From Crotalaria pallida (taxonomy: Eukaryota; Streptophyta; Magnoliopsida; Fabales; Fabaceae), in NCBI GenBank assembly GCA_037953625.1, contig CM075655.1:70707501-70771500 (forward strand): 64,000 bases of DNA. Reading direction: 5' to 3'. Position 1 is the first letter of the stretch; each line of letters opens with the position of its first letter. The notes beneath the pieces are model-generated. The model was not told where the DNA came from. It made no database searches and saw nothing but the letters and a program-made list of their open reading frames with translations. Position numbers and translations under genes: made by a program. Of the stretch, positions 31,543-43,200 are shown one piece after another.

Positions 31543-34449
31543 GAGCCGAAATGCATCAAACTCGGAAAACTACAAATCACTAATGAATTTTTGTCCCAAA
31601 TCAAGGAATTGAAACAAGTGGATGAGGAATTACAAGAGAAAGAGAAGTAGGTGAGCCAAACCTCCATATTGGAGATGATAGAATCCTTCGTTTTAAGGAT
31701 AGAATTTGTGTTTCGACAAATCAAGAGATAAGAAGGTTAATTTTGGACGAAGCACATAAAAGTTGGATGAGTATTCATCCCGGATCGACTAAGATGTACC
31801 AAGATTTGAAGAAGTTGTTTTGGTGGTCTAGTTTGAAAAGAGATGTAGCTTCGTATTGTTGTGAAACTGGCAAGTGTACCAGATCAACAAGTAATATAAT
31901 GAAAGTAAAATTATCGTTCCACTCGGGGATTGTAAATTGTTTTCAACTAATTCTCACCTAAGTTTTAGTTAATAAGGGAAATCTATGGGTTTGTAATTGA
32001 TTATTTGAAATTGATTTGAATTAAAATAGAATAAAAACAAAACAAAAATTAAAAGATATTTGTGAGCGATTTGAGAACGGGTTAGGAATCTAGTTTCATT
32101 GCAGGACTTTGTTTACTAACTATGAATCTCTATTTTTCCATAAATCAAGAACAATCCCTAAGTTGATGATTATTAGATCCCTCTTGTATAATTATTGTTT
32201 ATTATTCAACTTGATAATCCTTAATCCCTTAATTGATTAAACCATTGAATAACCTTTAATTTAGAACAGTGGAATTTATTAATTGTTATACAATTACCCA
32301 AAAGTATCCCTACAAATTGAATAATGATATTGTTTGATTGCAAGGCATATTATAATCCTTAATTTTCCAATTGAAGAATTAGAAATCCAAAGCAAAACAT
32401 AAATTGATCAGGTTCATGAATTGTAATCAAAACACAACCAAACACTTGATTTAAAGTAAAAACATTAATTCATAAATTAAATAAACTCATCAATGAAAAT
32501 CGGCCACCATATTCCTAACTATTGAGGGTTTAGTTACACATTATAAAAGAGATAATAGAAGAATAAGATGTAGAATCCATTATCATAGACAATGATGAAA
32601 TACCACGAATTGGTCTTCAATCTTTTCTCCGGATCCCTCCTTTGATGAATCTCCGACCTTCTTCTCTTCTAATGCTCTCACAAAATATGTAAACTCCCTC
32701 TCTTAAAAGCTTCTAACCTAATTATAAATCCTAGTTTAAATAGAAAAAGCTAATCGTAAAACAAATCTATCTGAAATCTTATTAAATCCTTGAAATCTCT
32801 TATTGATCAGACACTCGTGCCTAGGCGCATGCTTCCCACGCCTAGGCGTGATCATTAGAATTGGCCTTCTTCTTGTTGCATGTAGCTTGCACGCCTGGGT
32901 GCGCCTCACCATGCACCTGGGCGCAGACCTCTCTGAATTGTGCACCAAAACTTAACACTTTGCACCCTATAACTGGCCCTTTGAACCCCACGTGCCTAGG
33001 CGTGGGTCTTCCACGCCAGGGCGTGGACAGCAGATATAAACTTCATTTTTCTCCATTTCAGATCCAATATCTTGGCCTTCAAAGATTCTTTCCATTCCTT
33101 TGCACAAATCATCCTATAAAGCTTCAACTACCTGAAATCAAACGCAAAATGGATCAAAACGTTCAAGGATTCTAAATTACCTAAACTTCCCAAAAACATA
33201 ATAAAATCCTAAATTTACTTAAGAAACAAGTCAAATCCATAGTAAAAGGGAGTTAATTAATGCTCAAAATCATTATATATTAGACCCAAATCACGTATGG
33301 AACTTCATGTTTGATTTGTCAAAAGACGAAGCTGAGCACAAAAAGCGTGGTGGAGAATTACAATCTCTGGATATTCCCCAATGGAAGTGGGACAATATCT
33401 CCATGGATTTTGTGTCTGGATTACCAAAGACTGTTGGAGGACATGATGCAATTTGGGTAATTGTGGATCAATTGACAAAGTCAGCTCATTTTGTTCCGGT
33501 CAACATGTGTTATTCTTTGGAAAAACTTACTCAGTTGTACATCAAAGAGATAGTTCGTTTGCATGGAATACCTTCGAGTATTATTTCGGATCATGATGCA
33601 AGATTTAATTCAAGATTTTGGCAAAGTCTGCATCAAGCTCTGGGGACAAAGCTAAGGATGAGTTCTGCTTATCATCCTCAAACTGATGGTCAGTCGGAAA
33701 GAACAATTCAATCCTTAGAAGATTTGTTAAGAGCTTGTGTATTGGAAAATCAAGGAAGTTGGGAGCAACTTTTGTCACTTGTAGAATATACTTACAATAA
33801 CAACTACCATACAAGTATTGGAATGGCCTCGTTCGAAGAATTGCATGGTAGGAAGTGTTAAACCCCTCTATGTTGGTTTCAAGTGGGGGAGAGTACAATC
33901 ATTCGAACTGAAATTGTACAAGAAACAACGGAGAAAATAAGAATGATTAAAGAAAACATGAAGATGGTACAAAGCCGACAAAAGAGTTACGCATACAAGA
34001 GAAGGAGACCGCTGGAGTTTGATGAAGGTGATCATGTTTTCATTCGTGTGAGACCGACAATTGGAGTCGGACGAGCTTTAAGGACAAAGAAACTCTCACC
34101 AAAGTTCATTGGTCCTTATCAAATTCTTAAGTGGATTGGTTCAGTCGCATATTAGCTAGCTTTACCTCCTTCATTGGCTAAGCTGCATAATGTGTTTCAC
34201 GTGTCACAACTACGGAAGTATATACCGGGTCCTAGTTCAGTAATTGAGATTCATCCTGATGATTTATCTCTGCGAGAAAATCTCACGTTCGAAACCGTTC
34301 CAGTCAAAATTGAAGGTCGAAGACTGAAGCAACTGCGAGGAAAGGAAATTCCACTAGTTAAAGTTATTTGGTAAAATTCAAATATATTAGAAGCAACTTG
34401 GGAATTAGAAGATAGTATAAGAAGGAACTACCCTGAGTTGTTTACTTAG
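31543..34449 (+). pseudogene. pol: Gypsy (Del/Tekay-like) integrase and C-terminus, interrupted
   Basis: From about 31543 the frames read QITNEFLSQIKELKQVDEEL, then GDDRILRFKDRICV, IHPGSTKMYQDLKKLFWW and SYCCET: the RNase H-integrase linker and HHCC finger. A 1.4-kb insertion follows. From 33317 integrase continues (QWKWDNISMDFVSGLPK, IISDHDARFNSRFWQ, TDGQSERTIQSLEDL, giving D, D and E). TAA at 33859-33861 and a TAG near 34153 interrupt the C-terminal part (FHVSQLRKYIPGPSSVIE). A chromodomain-like end EATWELEDSIRRNYPELF is out of frame at 34387-34449. Protease and reverse transcriptase are absent, replaced upstream by Copia gag. Confidence 0.83.
31872..33316 (-). mobile_element. Uncharacterised 1.44-kb insertion in integrase, possible solo LTR
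   Basis: It splits the integrase between the two halves of the HHCC finger region (CCET | CQK). No pol or transposase ORF is present. Read on the minus strand it holds a cluster of CCTAGG palindromes (33010-32820), a TATTTAAA box at 32742-32735 and a long AT-rich tail. It ends in TGGTACA (plus TGTACC at 31875). Such LTR-like order without coding suggests a solo LTR. I could not confirm a target duplication, and both edges are uncertain by some bases. Confidence 0.5.
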
Positions 34450-34477
34450 GGCCGAATTTCGAGGACGAAATTCTAGT

Positions 34478-34490
34478 AAGTGGGGGAGAA
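34478..34490 (+). other. Polypurine tract
   Basis: AAGTGGGGGAGAA directly precedes the LTR start TGTAACACCCCG and follows the conserved GAATTTCGAGGACGAAATTC element at the end of Del/Tekay-type pol. Confidence 0.85.
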
Positions 34491-34491
34491 A

Positions 34492-37400
34492 TGTAACACC
34501 CCGAATTTTAATTCCCAAATAAAAAGGAAATTTAATAAACAAAATTAATTATATGGAAACTAATTAGTTTTGTTTGTTAATTATGTTTGTTTTTAAGTTA
34601 TAAGTAAAGGAAAATATTGGAAAAATATTTTAGTAAAGAAAAGTGGCATTTCTTTGCACTTTGGTTCTTAGGAAGGTCCCAAAGTGCAGTATTGAAGAGA
34701 TATTTGAAGAAAAAGTGAATAAAATATAATTATTTGAGAATGCAGTCGTGGTAATCGATTAGCATGAGGCAGTAATTGATTACCCCGATGCTATAGGAAC
34801 CGGATAGTGGGTTTGATGAGTAAACAAGGAAGAAGACCCCCTGTTGACACCTAGCCAAGCTCAAAGTGAGTGGAGGGACGCGCAATGAGCTGCATGGATC
34901 GGAGTTGAGGCTATAAATAAGCCATAGTTGTGAAGAGTTAAAGCTTTAAGCTTCATGCCCTATTTTGATCTGAAACGAACCACCCTGCTTCTTCGCATTC
35001 GTTCTCCTTCCATGGTCAAACACTGGTAGCAAGCTTTACAAAATTTTAAAGCTTGTTATGAGACCTTCAAATTGATAATAAGACTGTGAGTATTGGTGAC
35101 TTGTATTGTGAGATAGAGACTTGCAAAGTTGAGCTCTCAACATTGGAAACAGAGCTTCCAGACTTGAAGTGGCTGACTTTAGGGTTTGGTTTTGGTAAGC
35201 ACAAGCTATCAATTCGTGTCAAATCTATTTTTACTGCAAGTAGGAAGTATATAGATTCGTTATTGACCCTAATTATTCGTTTTCATGCCCATTTACTATG
35301 TCAAATCATCTGATGAACATGCACACCCGAAACTGGATTTGACCCTGAAACAGTGAGTGGGTGTTGAAGGAATTGGGCATTCTCTGACTTGGAATCAATT
35401 GGAAAAGCTTCATAGAGGTAAGGGAGAAGCTTTACTTTCACTAGAATGGATTAAAATGGGTATTTACATATAGGATGAACCAACTTGAGGTTCAAGGGCA
35501 TAGTGAATTGGTTCAATGGCTTGGAGGCCAATTTAATGTTATAAATAAATCTGAACATGTTTTTATATGCACGATGATATTGTGTGAATGAATTAATTGC
35601 ATCAAAAACCTCTGAATCAAAATTTGGTATCTTGAGTTATCATAATTATGAAATTATGCAAATTGAATGTGAAACTTTGATTCAGTGAGTTTGGTATGAA
35701 ATTGATGATTTAGACAAGTTCTATTTGTTGCCTTTAAACCGTGTTTGAGGTTGAACTTGATGGAAATTGAGTGTTATTAGTTTTGGTACTTAAAAATCAG
35801 TTTCAGTGTATTCTGCAGTCGTGGTAATTGACTACCAAAATTGAGTAATTGATTACCTAATTTAAAATGAAATAGATTTGAAAATACACTGAAGTAATCG
35901 ATTACCAGGCTTGAGTAATCGATTACCCAGTTTAAAATGAAACAGAATTGAGAATACACTGTAGTAATCGATTACCAGGCTTGAGTAATCGATTACAAAG
36001 CTGAAAACTGGAATGAAAGTGAAAGAGTATATAGTAATTGATTATTAATAATAATTGTCAATTATCTATATGCGAAAAAGGGGATTTAAAGTACCAAGAC
36101 GATAACATATGTTCTCAAACATTATTAAAGGTAAATAAATTTTGTAAGTGTGTGAACTTGTGATATGACACGTTTGACAACCTAATGAATTGAAAGTATT
36201 CATGCATGGTAGAAGCATTAAACATTAGGTTGATTGACAATTTTCCCACATTGGTGGAGACACGTTCGTGAAACGTGGGCATGTCTTAGAATGGCCAAAC
36301 TCGAGACATGTTCGTAGGAACGTGGGCAGGCACTTGATGAGTGACGTTATGTAGTATCCGAGTTTGAGACGCGTTCGTAGGAACGTGGGGCATGTCGGCA
36401 ACCAGAGTGTACCTAGTGATTTCCCACATTGGTGGAGACACGCTCGAGGAGCATGGGCATGTCTTAGAATGGCCAAACTCGAGACACATTCGTAGGAACG
36501 TGGGAGGGCACTCTATGATCTCTAAGAGTGACGTTATTTATGTGGTTTCCGAGTTTGAGACGCAGTCGTAAGAACGGGGGGCATGTTAGTATAGGTACTC
36601 TGGGAGCCCGAGATTTAGTGTTGGCCAACGTTGTTAAGCATGCACATGTACTGAGTATGCATTTGACATATGCATGATTCTGACATGATTATTGATGATG
36701 ATTACAATTTCCATGAGTTGTTAACTAATGCTTGTATAATTGAGTTATATTTACTTATGCCATTATCTTCTATTTGATTATGTGATTGTAGTTTCTTACT
36801 ACCTAGCCCTATATGCAGGTGATGGCTCGTTTCTTAGAAAACATGGAGATCAGGCCGCTCCATAGTGGTGTTTGGGATGTCGAGGGTCACCGAGCCATTT
36901 TCGAGGGGGACGTTGATATCATCTTTCGTCACCCCAACCCCCTTGCTCGTGTGAGACCTCGGAGGATCCGTCTCCCCATGATCTATATCTTGCACGTACC
37001 CCCTATGTAAAGTTATCGTCGTGGTACTCCACCACCACCACCCCGTCTCGGTCGTAGGTTTTATAACTTTAGGTTTCGTCCAGCTACTCATACGAATCCT
37101 ATATCATCCCGTGACGATGTCATTACCACTACTCGCCCTGGTCCGTCCACGAGGGTTCGTTTTTTCCATCACCTGAGCCAGTGCCTCGCACTGTAGGAAC
37201 CCAGTGTCAGATGAGGATGACGAGGAGGAGGATCTAGTTGAGGACTTGGACAAGGGAGCCGACGATCGAGCCCATGAGGATCAGTCGACCGGTAGCCAGT
37301 GGCGTGTGGATGACCCATGAGTATGGGCAGGACCTGGATCATGAGGAGAGGGTAGTGTTCTACAGCTTGTTGGACCAGTGTATTAGCGACCAGTGGATGG

Positions 37401-37650
37401 GGATCATGGAGCCGCTTTGAGACATCTTCTCTATTTTTGAGTTGTATTATATTGTACATAGTTTTGAGATAGATGACTCAGAGTTTTAATTTTTAGACTT
37501 TATGTACTACTTTGTGTACTACTTTTGATTGCTATCTCAACTCTGATGAAGATATACCGGATGACATTTATGATGCTTATTATGGTTGCACTATTTTATA
37601 TTGTGTCTTTCCTAAATCTTCTATGGCAACCATATTTATGATTCCAGACA
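34492..37650 (+). repeat. Gypsy 3' LTR (Del/Tekay-like), right boundary uncertain
   Basis: It starts TGTAACACCCCGAATTTTAA after the polypurine tract. TATAAATAA is at 34912-34920, with an ATCGAT palindrome at 34754. A second TAATCGATTA cluster lies at 35820-36060 and a 179-bp tandem repeat at 36241-36600. The region 36810-37450 is GC-richer and holds short unrecognised ORFs. The usual ending GTTACA was not found before Tat-like gag sequence begins near 37655, so the LTR is probably truncated there. Confidence 0.6.
36241..36600 (+). repeat. Tandem duplication of about 179 bp with hairpin cores
   Basis: Two copies start TTTCCCACATTGGTGGAGAC (36242 and 36421). Each contains inverted words such as CGTTCGTAGGAACG near 36309, 36370 and 36490. 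Confidence 0.75.
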
Positions 37651-37654
37651 GTGT

Positions 37655-37769
37655 TGAATCCAGGAGGTGGGGGTGGAACCACTGGTGCTTCGAGGAAGAG
37701 GGGTGGCTCCCCTTGGTTCCTGCAGCCTCGCCCCCTTCTTCTAGGACGTCCGCGCCCATGGCCAACGTT
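37655..37769 (-). pseudogene. gag: Tat-like gag N-terminal part, split by the Tekay insertion
   Basis: Read on the minus strand it continues, in frame and with one target duplication removed, from the gag start at 47490. It encodes Arg/Gly-rich RGRPRRRGRG and then Pro-rich VVPPPPPGFNTVW. Homology ends near 37655 at the neighbouring LTR. Confidence 0.65.
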
Positions 37770-37774
37770 GCGGC
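37770..37774. repeat. Target-site duplication gcggc (left)
   Basis: Identical to 47437-47441, flanking the Tekay-like element. Confidence 0.9.
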
Positions 37775-40212
37775 TGTAACACCCTATGAAAGAAATACCC
37801 TTACTGAGGATTTAAAATTTCTTTTAAGATGGATATGATATTTGCCAAAATAATATTTCCTTTCATTAATAACAAAAACATCAGAGTTAATAAAGCAGAA
37901 GACTTTAAAGGCATCAATTCCATAAAGTATAAGTTTAGGTACATTCAGTTCGGTCATTTCAAAATACAATCAGTGTTTTAGCTCGGCCTAACTGGCCGAG
38001 ACCCAATACAAAACAATGTTCTAGCTCGGCCCAACTGGCCGAGACCCATCCACCTATCTGACTCTAAATAACTTACTCTCCCTGTGAGAGAGAGTGATCC
38101 TGCTCGGCCGGGGACTGCGTCTGCTCGAGCTCAGTACCTGAAAAATGGTAAGGAGGTGAGCATTACACAGAACTTAAGTAAGCAGTTTCTAGAATGACAT
38201 ACCGAACTACCAAGCCAAACACAAGTAGTCAAATAGCAAATAAATCAAGTAATCAAACTCATATATCTCATGCATATATCAACATTTAGCTCGGTTCGCA
38301 TACCCACATCCTCGTCTAGCTCGGCTCACATCATAAACCAGTTAACTCATTGCTAGATATACCTCGGTTTATCCTCTCATGTCTCGGATTACCATCTCTA
38401 TCTCAGGTTCACTACTCAATATTTCACTTTCACATAATTTACAATCTTTTACTCTTCTCGGATGCATACACCCAATGCATGTCTTACACCATTTAAGTCG
38501 GATATTGGAGTGTCCATAACTGCGAGTACCACAATACTCGTCTTACAGCTGCGAGCACCACAATGCTCGGCTTACGCGATCAATGCACGCACCCAGTACG
38601 CGTCTGCTATGACCAGGAACACTGCCCACCGATTTCGTTCTCGGAACCTTGTATGAGTCATAACTGCAAGCACCACAATACTCGACTTACAGCTGTGAGC
38701 ACCACAATGTTCGGCTTACGCGATCAATGCACGCACCCAGTACGCGTCTGCTATAACCCGACCACACAACCATTTCTCTTTAATTCCCCCTTATCTTATT
38801 AACCATTACTTTTAGTTCGGCCCACCTCAGTTCACCTTTTTAATTTATTCCTCTTTGCATTAATCTCATTACTTACTTAGCTCGGCCTATCTCGGCTCAA
38901 CCCTTTACCCATTTCCGATTTCCCTTATCCCTATTATCTATCTCCTCTACCTATCTCATTATATAACTTATTAGTTTGTCTTTTCGATCCACCCTGGTTA
39001 CCATTCTTCTCATTCTCCATTCACACCCTCTCTCAGCTCGGCCACAGATAAAAATACCGAATATCAAAGCATCATAAACACTTATACCTCAACAACCACA
39101 TGAACAAAACATTTAGTCAACCCATCATATAAAATGCAGCATATGAAATATTGCATGTAATCAAAAGTGATATTCCATCTTCACCTAAAATCCATGTTTC
39201 TAGTTCATTCATTAATTCCCCTTTTACCCTTTTTACCATTTCTCTTCTAACATTAACCTATGTCCATTCCCTAATCTAATACCCACTCTTAGTACCCTTT
39301 ATGAACACCCTTGAAACCCAAACTCAGGCAGAGGTAACACTCACTCCTTACCTCAAACCGGGTGAGATAAGAGTTGAGAGTTTGAGTGAGGCTTTCCTTG
39401 TTGCTTGACCTTGAGCTTAACACCCTTGAGCCCTTTTTCCTCCAAGCTGCACACAACTCCACCACGATTCACACGAACTCCAAGGCGGTCCAGGGACGTC
39501 CGGGACGGAAGAGAAGACGACGGGGAGAAGGTCTCCAGTTGGTAGAAGAGAGGGGAATGTTTGTGAGAAGAAGAGAGGAGAAAGGTATGTTGGGGTTTGA
39601 TGGTGTTGCTGGAACTTCAGAGAAAGTAAGGGAGAGAGAGACGAATGAGGAAGAAAATGAAAGTGTTGAGGGTTGTGCATTGGTTTCACTTTTAGTGTTT
39701 TAGGAAGGATATTTGTGTGGTCCTCATTGGAGGCTTCTTGAGGAAGCCAAAACATGTGGCTAGGATTCATTAGCTTCTTGAGGAAGCCATGAATAGTACT
39801 TGAAAGGGACATAAAGCAATGACAATGACATAAAGTGAAAGATAGTACCGTACGGACGGTACGAAAACCAAGGAACCAACAGCTCAACATGAGCTGGCAC
39901 GGAGGAGCGAGGATAAGTCGGCTAGGGATACGTCGGCTCGGTATGGAGGACTAACAGTAGTCCGAGCTTACTTCTCGGATAACGCTATGAGGTGCGCTGA
40001 GGTCGGATAATCCGAGCGTGACACAGGTTCCGCGTATAACCCTGTTTAGCTCAGCCGGGATTGGTCCGACGACCAAAACTTACATACTAGGTCGATCAAG
40101 GCTTCCTATCACCTCACTACCCTTATACAATCTCTACGACTTAATCCTATTCCTAAATAAATATTTATAAGTTTATTAGATTTATATTACTACTAATTTC
40201 TAGGATGTTACA
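37775..40212 (-). repeat. 3' LTR of the chromovirus (2438 bp)
   Basis: It runs TGTAACATCC...GGGTGTTACA on the minus strand. It contains a two-unit minisatellite (38517-38757). ORFs on both strands at 39386-39890 recur in the other LTR but have no recognised motif. Confidence 0.92.
38517..38757. repeat. LTR minisatellite, about 1.7 units of 144 bp
   Basis: Units begin TAACTGC (38517 and 38661). Each holds two hairpin words, CGAGTACCACAATACTCG and CGAGCACCACAATGCTCG, with some arms mutated in the second unit. Confidence 0.85.
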
Positions 40213-40227
40213 TTCCTCTCCCACTTA
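40213..40227 (-). other. Polypurine tract of the chromovirus
   Basis: Minus-strand TAAGTGGGAGAGGAA abuts the LTR start TGTAACATCC. Confidence 0.87.
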
Positions 40228-40249
40228 CAGAAATTTCGTCCTCGAAATT

Positions 40250-43200
40250 TAGTCGGTGTGGAACAGTTGCGGATATGACTGTTTCATTTTCTCCTCGAGT
40301 TCCCAAGTAGCTTCTTCCACATCATTCCGGTTCCAGACGACCTTGACCAAGGAGATTTCCTTTTTCTCGGAGCCGTCTGACTTGCTTGTCCTCAACTCGG
40401 ACTGGTAGAACTTCAAAAGTCAGGTTGTCCTTTAGCGGCAGCTCGTCCAATGCTATCACATGCGAGGGATCATGAATGTATCTCCTGAGTTGAGAGATGT
40501 GAAATACATCATGGAGTTTAGACAAGTGCGGAGGTAGGGCAACTCTGTAAGCTACTGGTCCGATCTTCTCCGATATTTGATATGGTCCGACAAACCGCGG
40601 GGTCAACTTCTTTGATTTGGTAGCTCGGCCGACACCTGTTACAGGGGATACCCGAAGGAATATGTGATCGCCCTCAATGAAGTTCAAGGGTTTTCTTCTC
40701 TTGTCGGCATAGCTCTCCTGTTGGTCTTGCGCTGCTTTCATCTTTCCTTGTATCATTCGAATCTTCTCGGTTGTCTCGTGCACAATGTCAGGACCAATCA
40801 ACAAGTTTTCTCCTATCTGGAACCAGCATAACGGCGTCCGACATTTCCGACCATACAAGGCTTCTAAAGGAGCCATTCCGATACTTGAATGGAAGCTGTT
40901 ATTGTAGGTAAATTCGACCAACGACAATAGTGTTTCCCAGCTTTCCGACTGTTCAAGCACGCATGTTCTCAGCAAGTCCTCAAGAGTCTGAATGGTGCGC
41001 TCGGATTGTCCGTCAGTTTGAGGATGATAAGCAGTGCTAAACCTCAACTTTGTACCCATGGCTTCTTGCAGACTCTGCCAGAATCGAGATAAGAAACGAG
41101 GATCACGGTCCGACACTATGCTGCTCGGAACACCATGGAGTCTGAAGATGTCCTTTATGTACAATTGCGTCAGCTTCTCCAAACTGTACTTCATGCTGAT
41201 TGGCAAGAAATGGGCACACTTTGTAAGTCGGTCCACGACAACCCAAATGGCTTCCTGCCCTGATCTCGTCCTTGGTAGACCCGATACAAAGTCCATCGAA
41301 ATTCTATCCCACTTCCATTGTGGAATCTCCAAGGATTTGAGTAATCCTTCTGGTTTCTGATGCTCGATCTTGGCTTTCTGACATGTCAAGCACCGAGACA
41401 CATAATCGGCCACGTCGGTCTTCAACTTTGGCCACCAAAATAACCTCTTCAAATCTTGGTACATCTTTGTGGCACCTGGGTGAAGACTCATCTTCGTCTT
41501 GTGGGCTTCTTCCATCAACTCTCTTCGGACTTCAAAGTCCATGGGGATGCAAACTCTGCCTCGAAATCGTACGAGACCATCAGGTCCCTTAGTGAAGTTG
41601 GGTTCATCCTTGTCACCTGCTCTTTCGAGTAGTTTCTGGAGTTCTAGGTCGGCAGCCTGCCTTTCCTTGATGAAACCCACAAAATCATTGGTTACTTGCA
41701 GCATTTCCAGGACAACACTGTTTTCCTTCTTCTGTATGTCGAGGTTAAGGTCACTGAACTCCTGCATCAACTACATCTCTCGGACCATCATATTGCTCAG
41801 ATGAAGACTTTTCCTGCTCAATGCGTCGGCCACAACGTTGGCTTTTCCGGGATGATAGTGCAAGTTTAAATCATAGTCCTTCAAGAATTCTACCCATCTG
41901 CGTTGCCTCATGTTCAGCTCCTTCTGGTCGAATAGGTAGCCGAGACTCTTGTGGTCACGGAACACTTCAAATTTAGTGCCATACAGGTAGTGCCTCCAAA
42001 TCTTAAGGGCAAACACCATGGCTGCTAATTCAAGGTCATGGGTGGGGTAATTCTGTTCGTGTTGCCGAAGTTGCCGGGAGGCGTAAGCCACCACCTTTCC
42101 CTGCTGCATCAGCACACAGCCGAGACCCTGCTTCGAGGCGTCGCAAAATACATCAAAGGCTTTGGTCGGATCGGGTAAAATCAATACGGGCGAGCTCGTC
42201 AACCTTTTCTTTAGCTCTTGAAAGCTCTGCTCGCACACTTCAGACCACTGGTAGGATGCATCCTTTCTGGTTAACGAGGTCAATGGTAGAGCTAGTTTAG
42301 AGAATCCTTCAATGAATCTCCTATAGTATCCAACATGACCGAGGAAACTCCTAATCTTCGTCACCGAGTTCGGTCTCTCCCACTTAAGCACCGCTTCCAC
42401 CTTGGAGGGATCAACTGCTACACCTTGCTCGGATATCACATGTCCAAGGAAATGAACCTCGTTGAGCCAAAAACTGCACTTAGAGAGTTTAGCGTAGAGA
42501 TTCTTATCCTTCAAAACCTGCAACACCGTCCTCAGATGCTGCTCGTGTTCACTCGGACTTCGGGAGTAGATGAGGATATCGTCAATGAAGACTATCACAA
42601 ACGAGTCCAGGTAGGGTCGAAAAATCCTATTCATGTAGTCCATAAAGATAGCAGGGGCGTTGGTAAGTCCGAAGGGCATAACCACGTAATCAAAATGCCC
42701 ATACCTTGTTCGGAAGGCTGTCTTCGGAATGTCTTCTTCTCGAACTCGGATCTGGTGATATCCAGATCGAAGGTCTATCTTTGAGAACACTGACGCTCCC
42801 TTGAGTTGGTCCAATAAATCGTCAATCCGAGGGAGGGGATATTTGTTCTTCACTGTTACCGCGTTGAGCTTCCGATAATCAGTGCACATTCTGAGGCTGC
42901 CATCTTTCTTTTTAACAAATAGAATCGGAGCTCCCCAAGGTGAGATGCTTGGTCGGATTAGCTTTCTGGCCAAAAGTTCTTCCAGCTGTTTCTTAAGCTC
43001 TTCTAGCTCGGGAGGTGCCATTCTGTACGGAGCGATTGAGATCGGGCCAGTTCCTGGAAGAAGGTCTATACTGAACTCTACTTTTCTGCTCAGCGGTAAG
43101 CTAGGCATTTCATCGGAGAAAACCTCTGGAAATTCTCCGACTACGGGAGTTTGATCTAAGGTCGGTTCCTCTGTTATCTCTAACTTCGCTACAGAAGGGC

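Noticed and set aside
36813..37010. 65-codon plus ORF in GC-richer DNA
   Set aside because: It sits inside a Gypsy LTR, has no family resemblance, and the opposite strand is equally open.
39386..39890. Overlapping ORFs on both strands, present twice (also 46604-47114)
   Set aside because: Both copies are inside the chromovirus LTRs, so duplication reflects the LTRs, not gene conservation.
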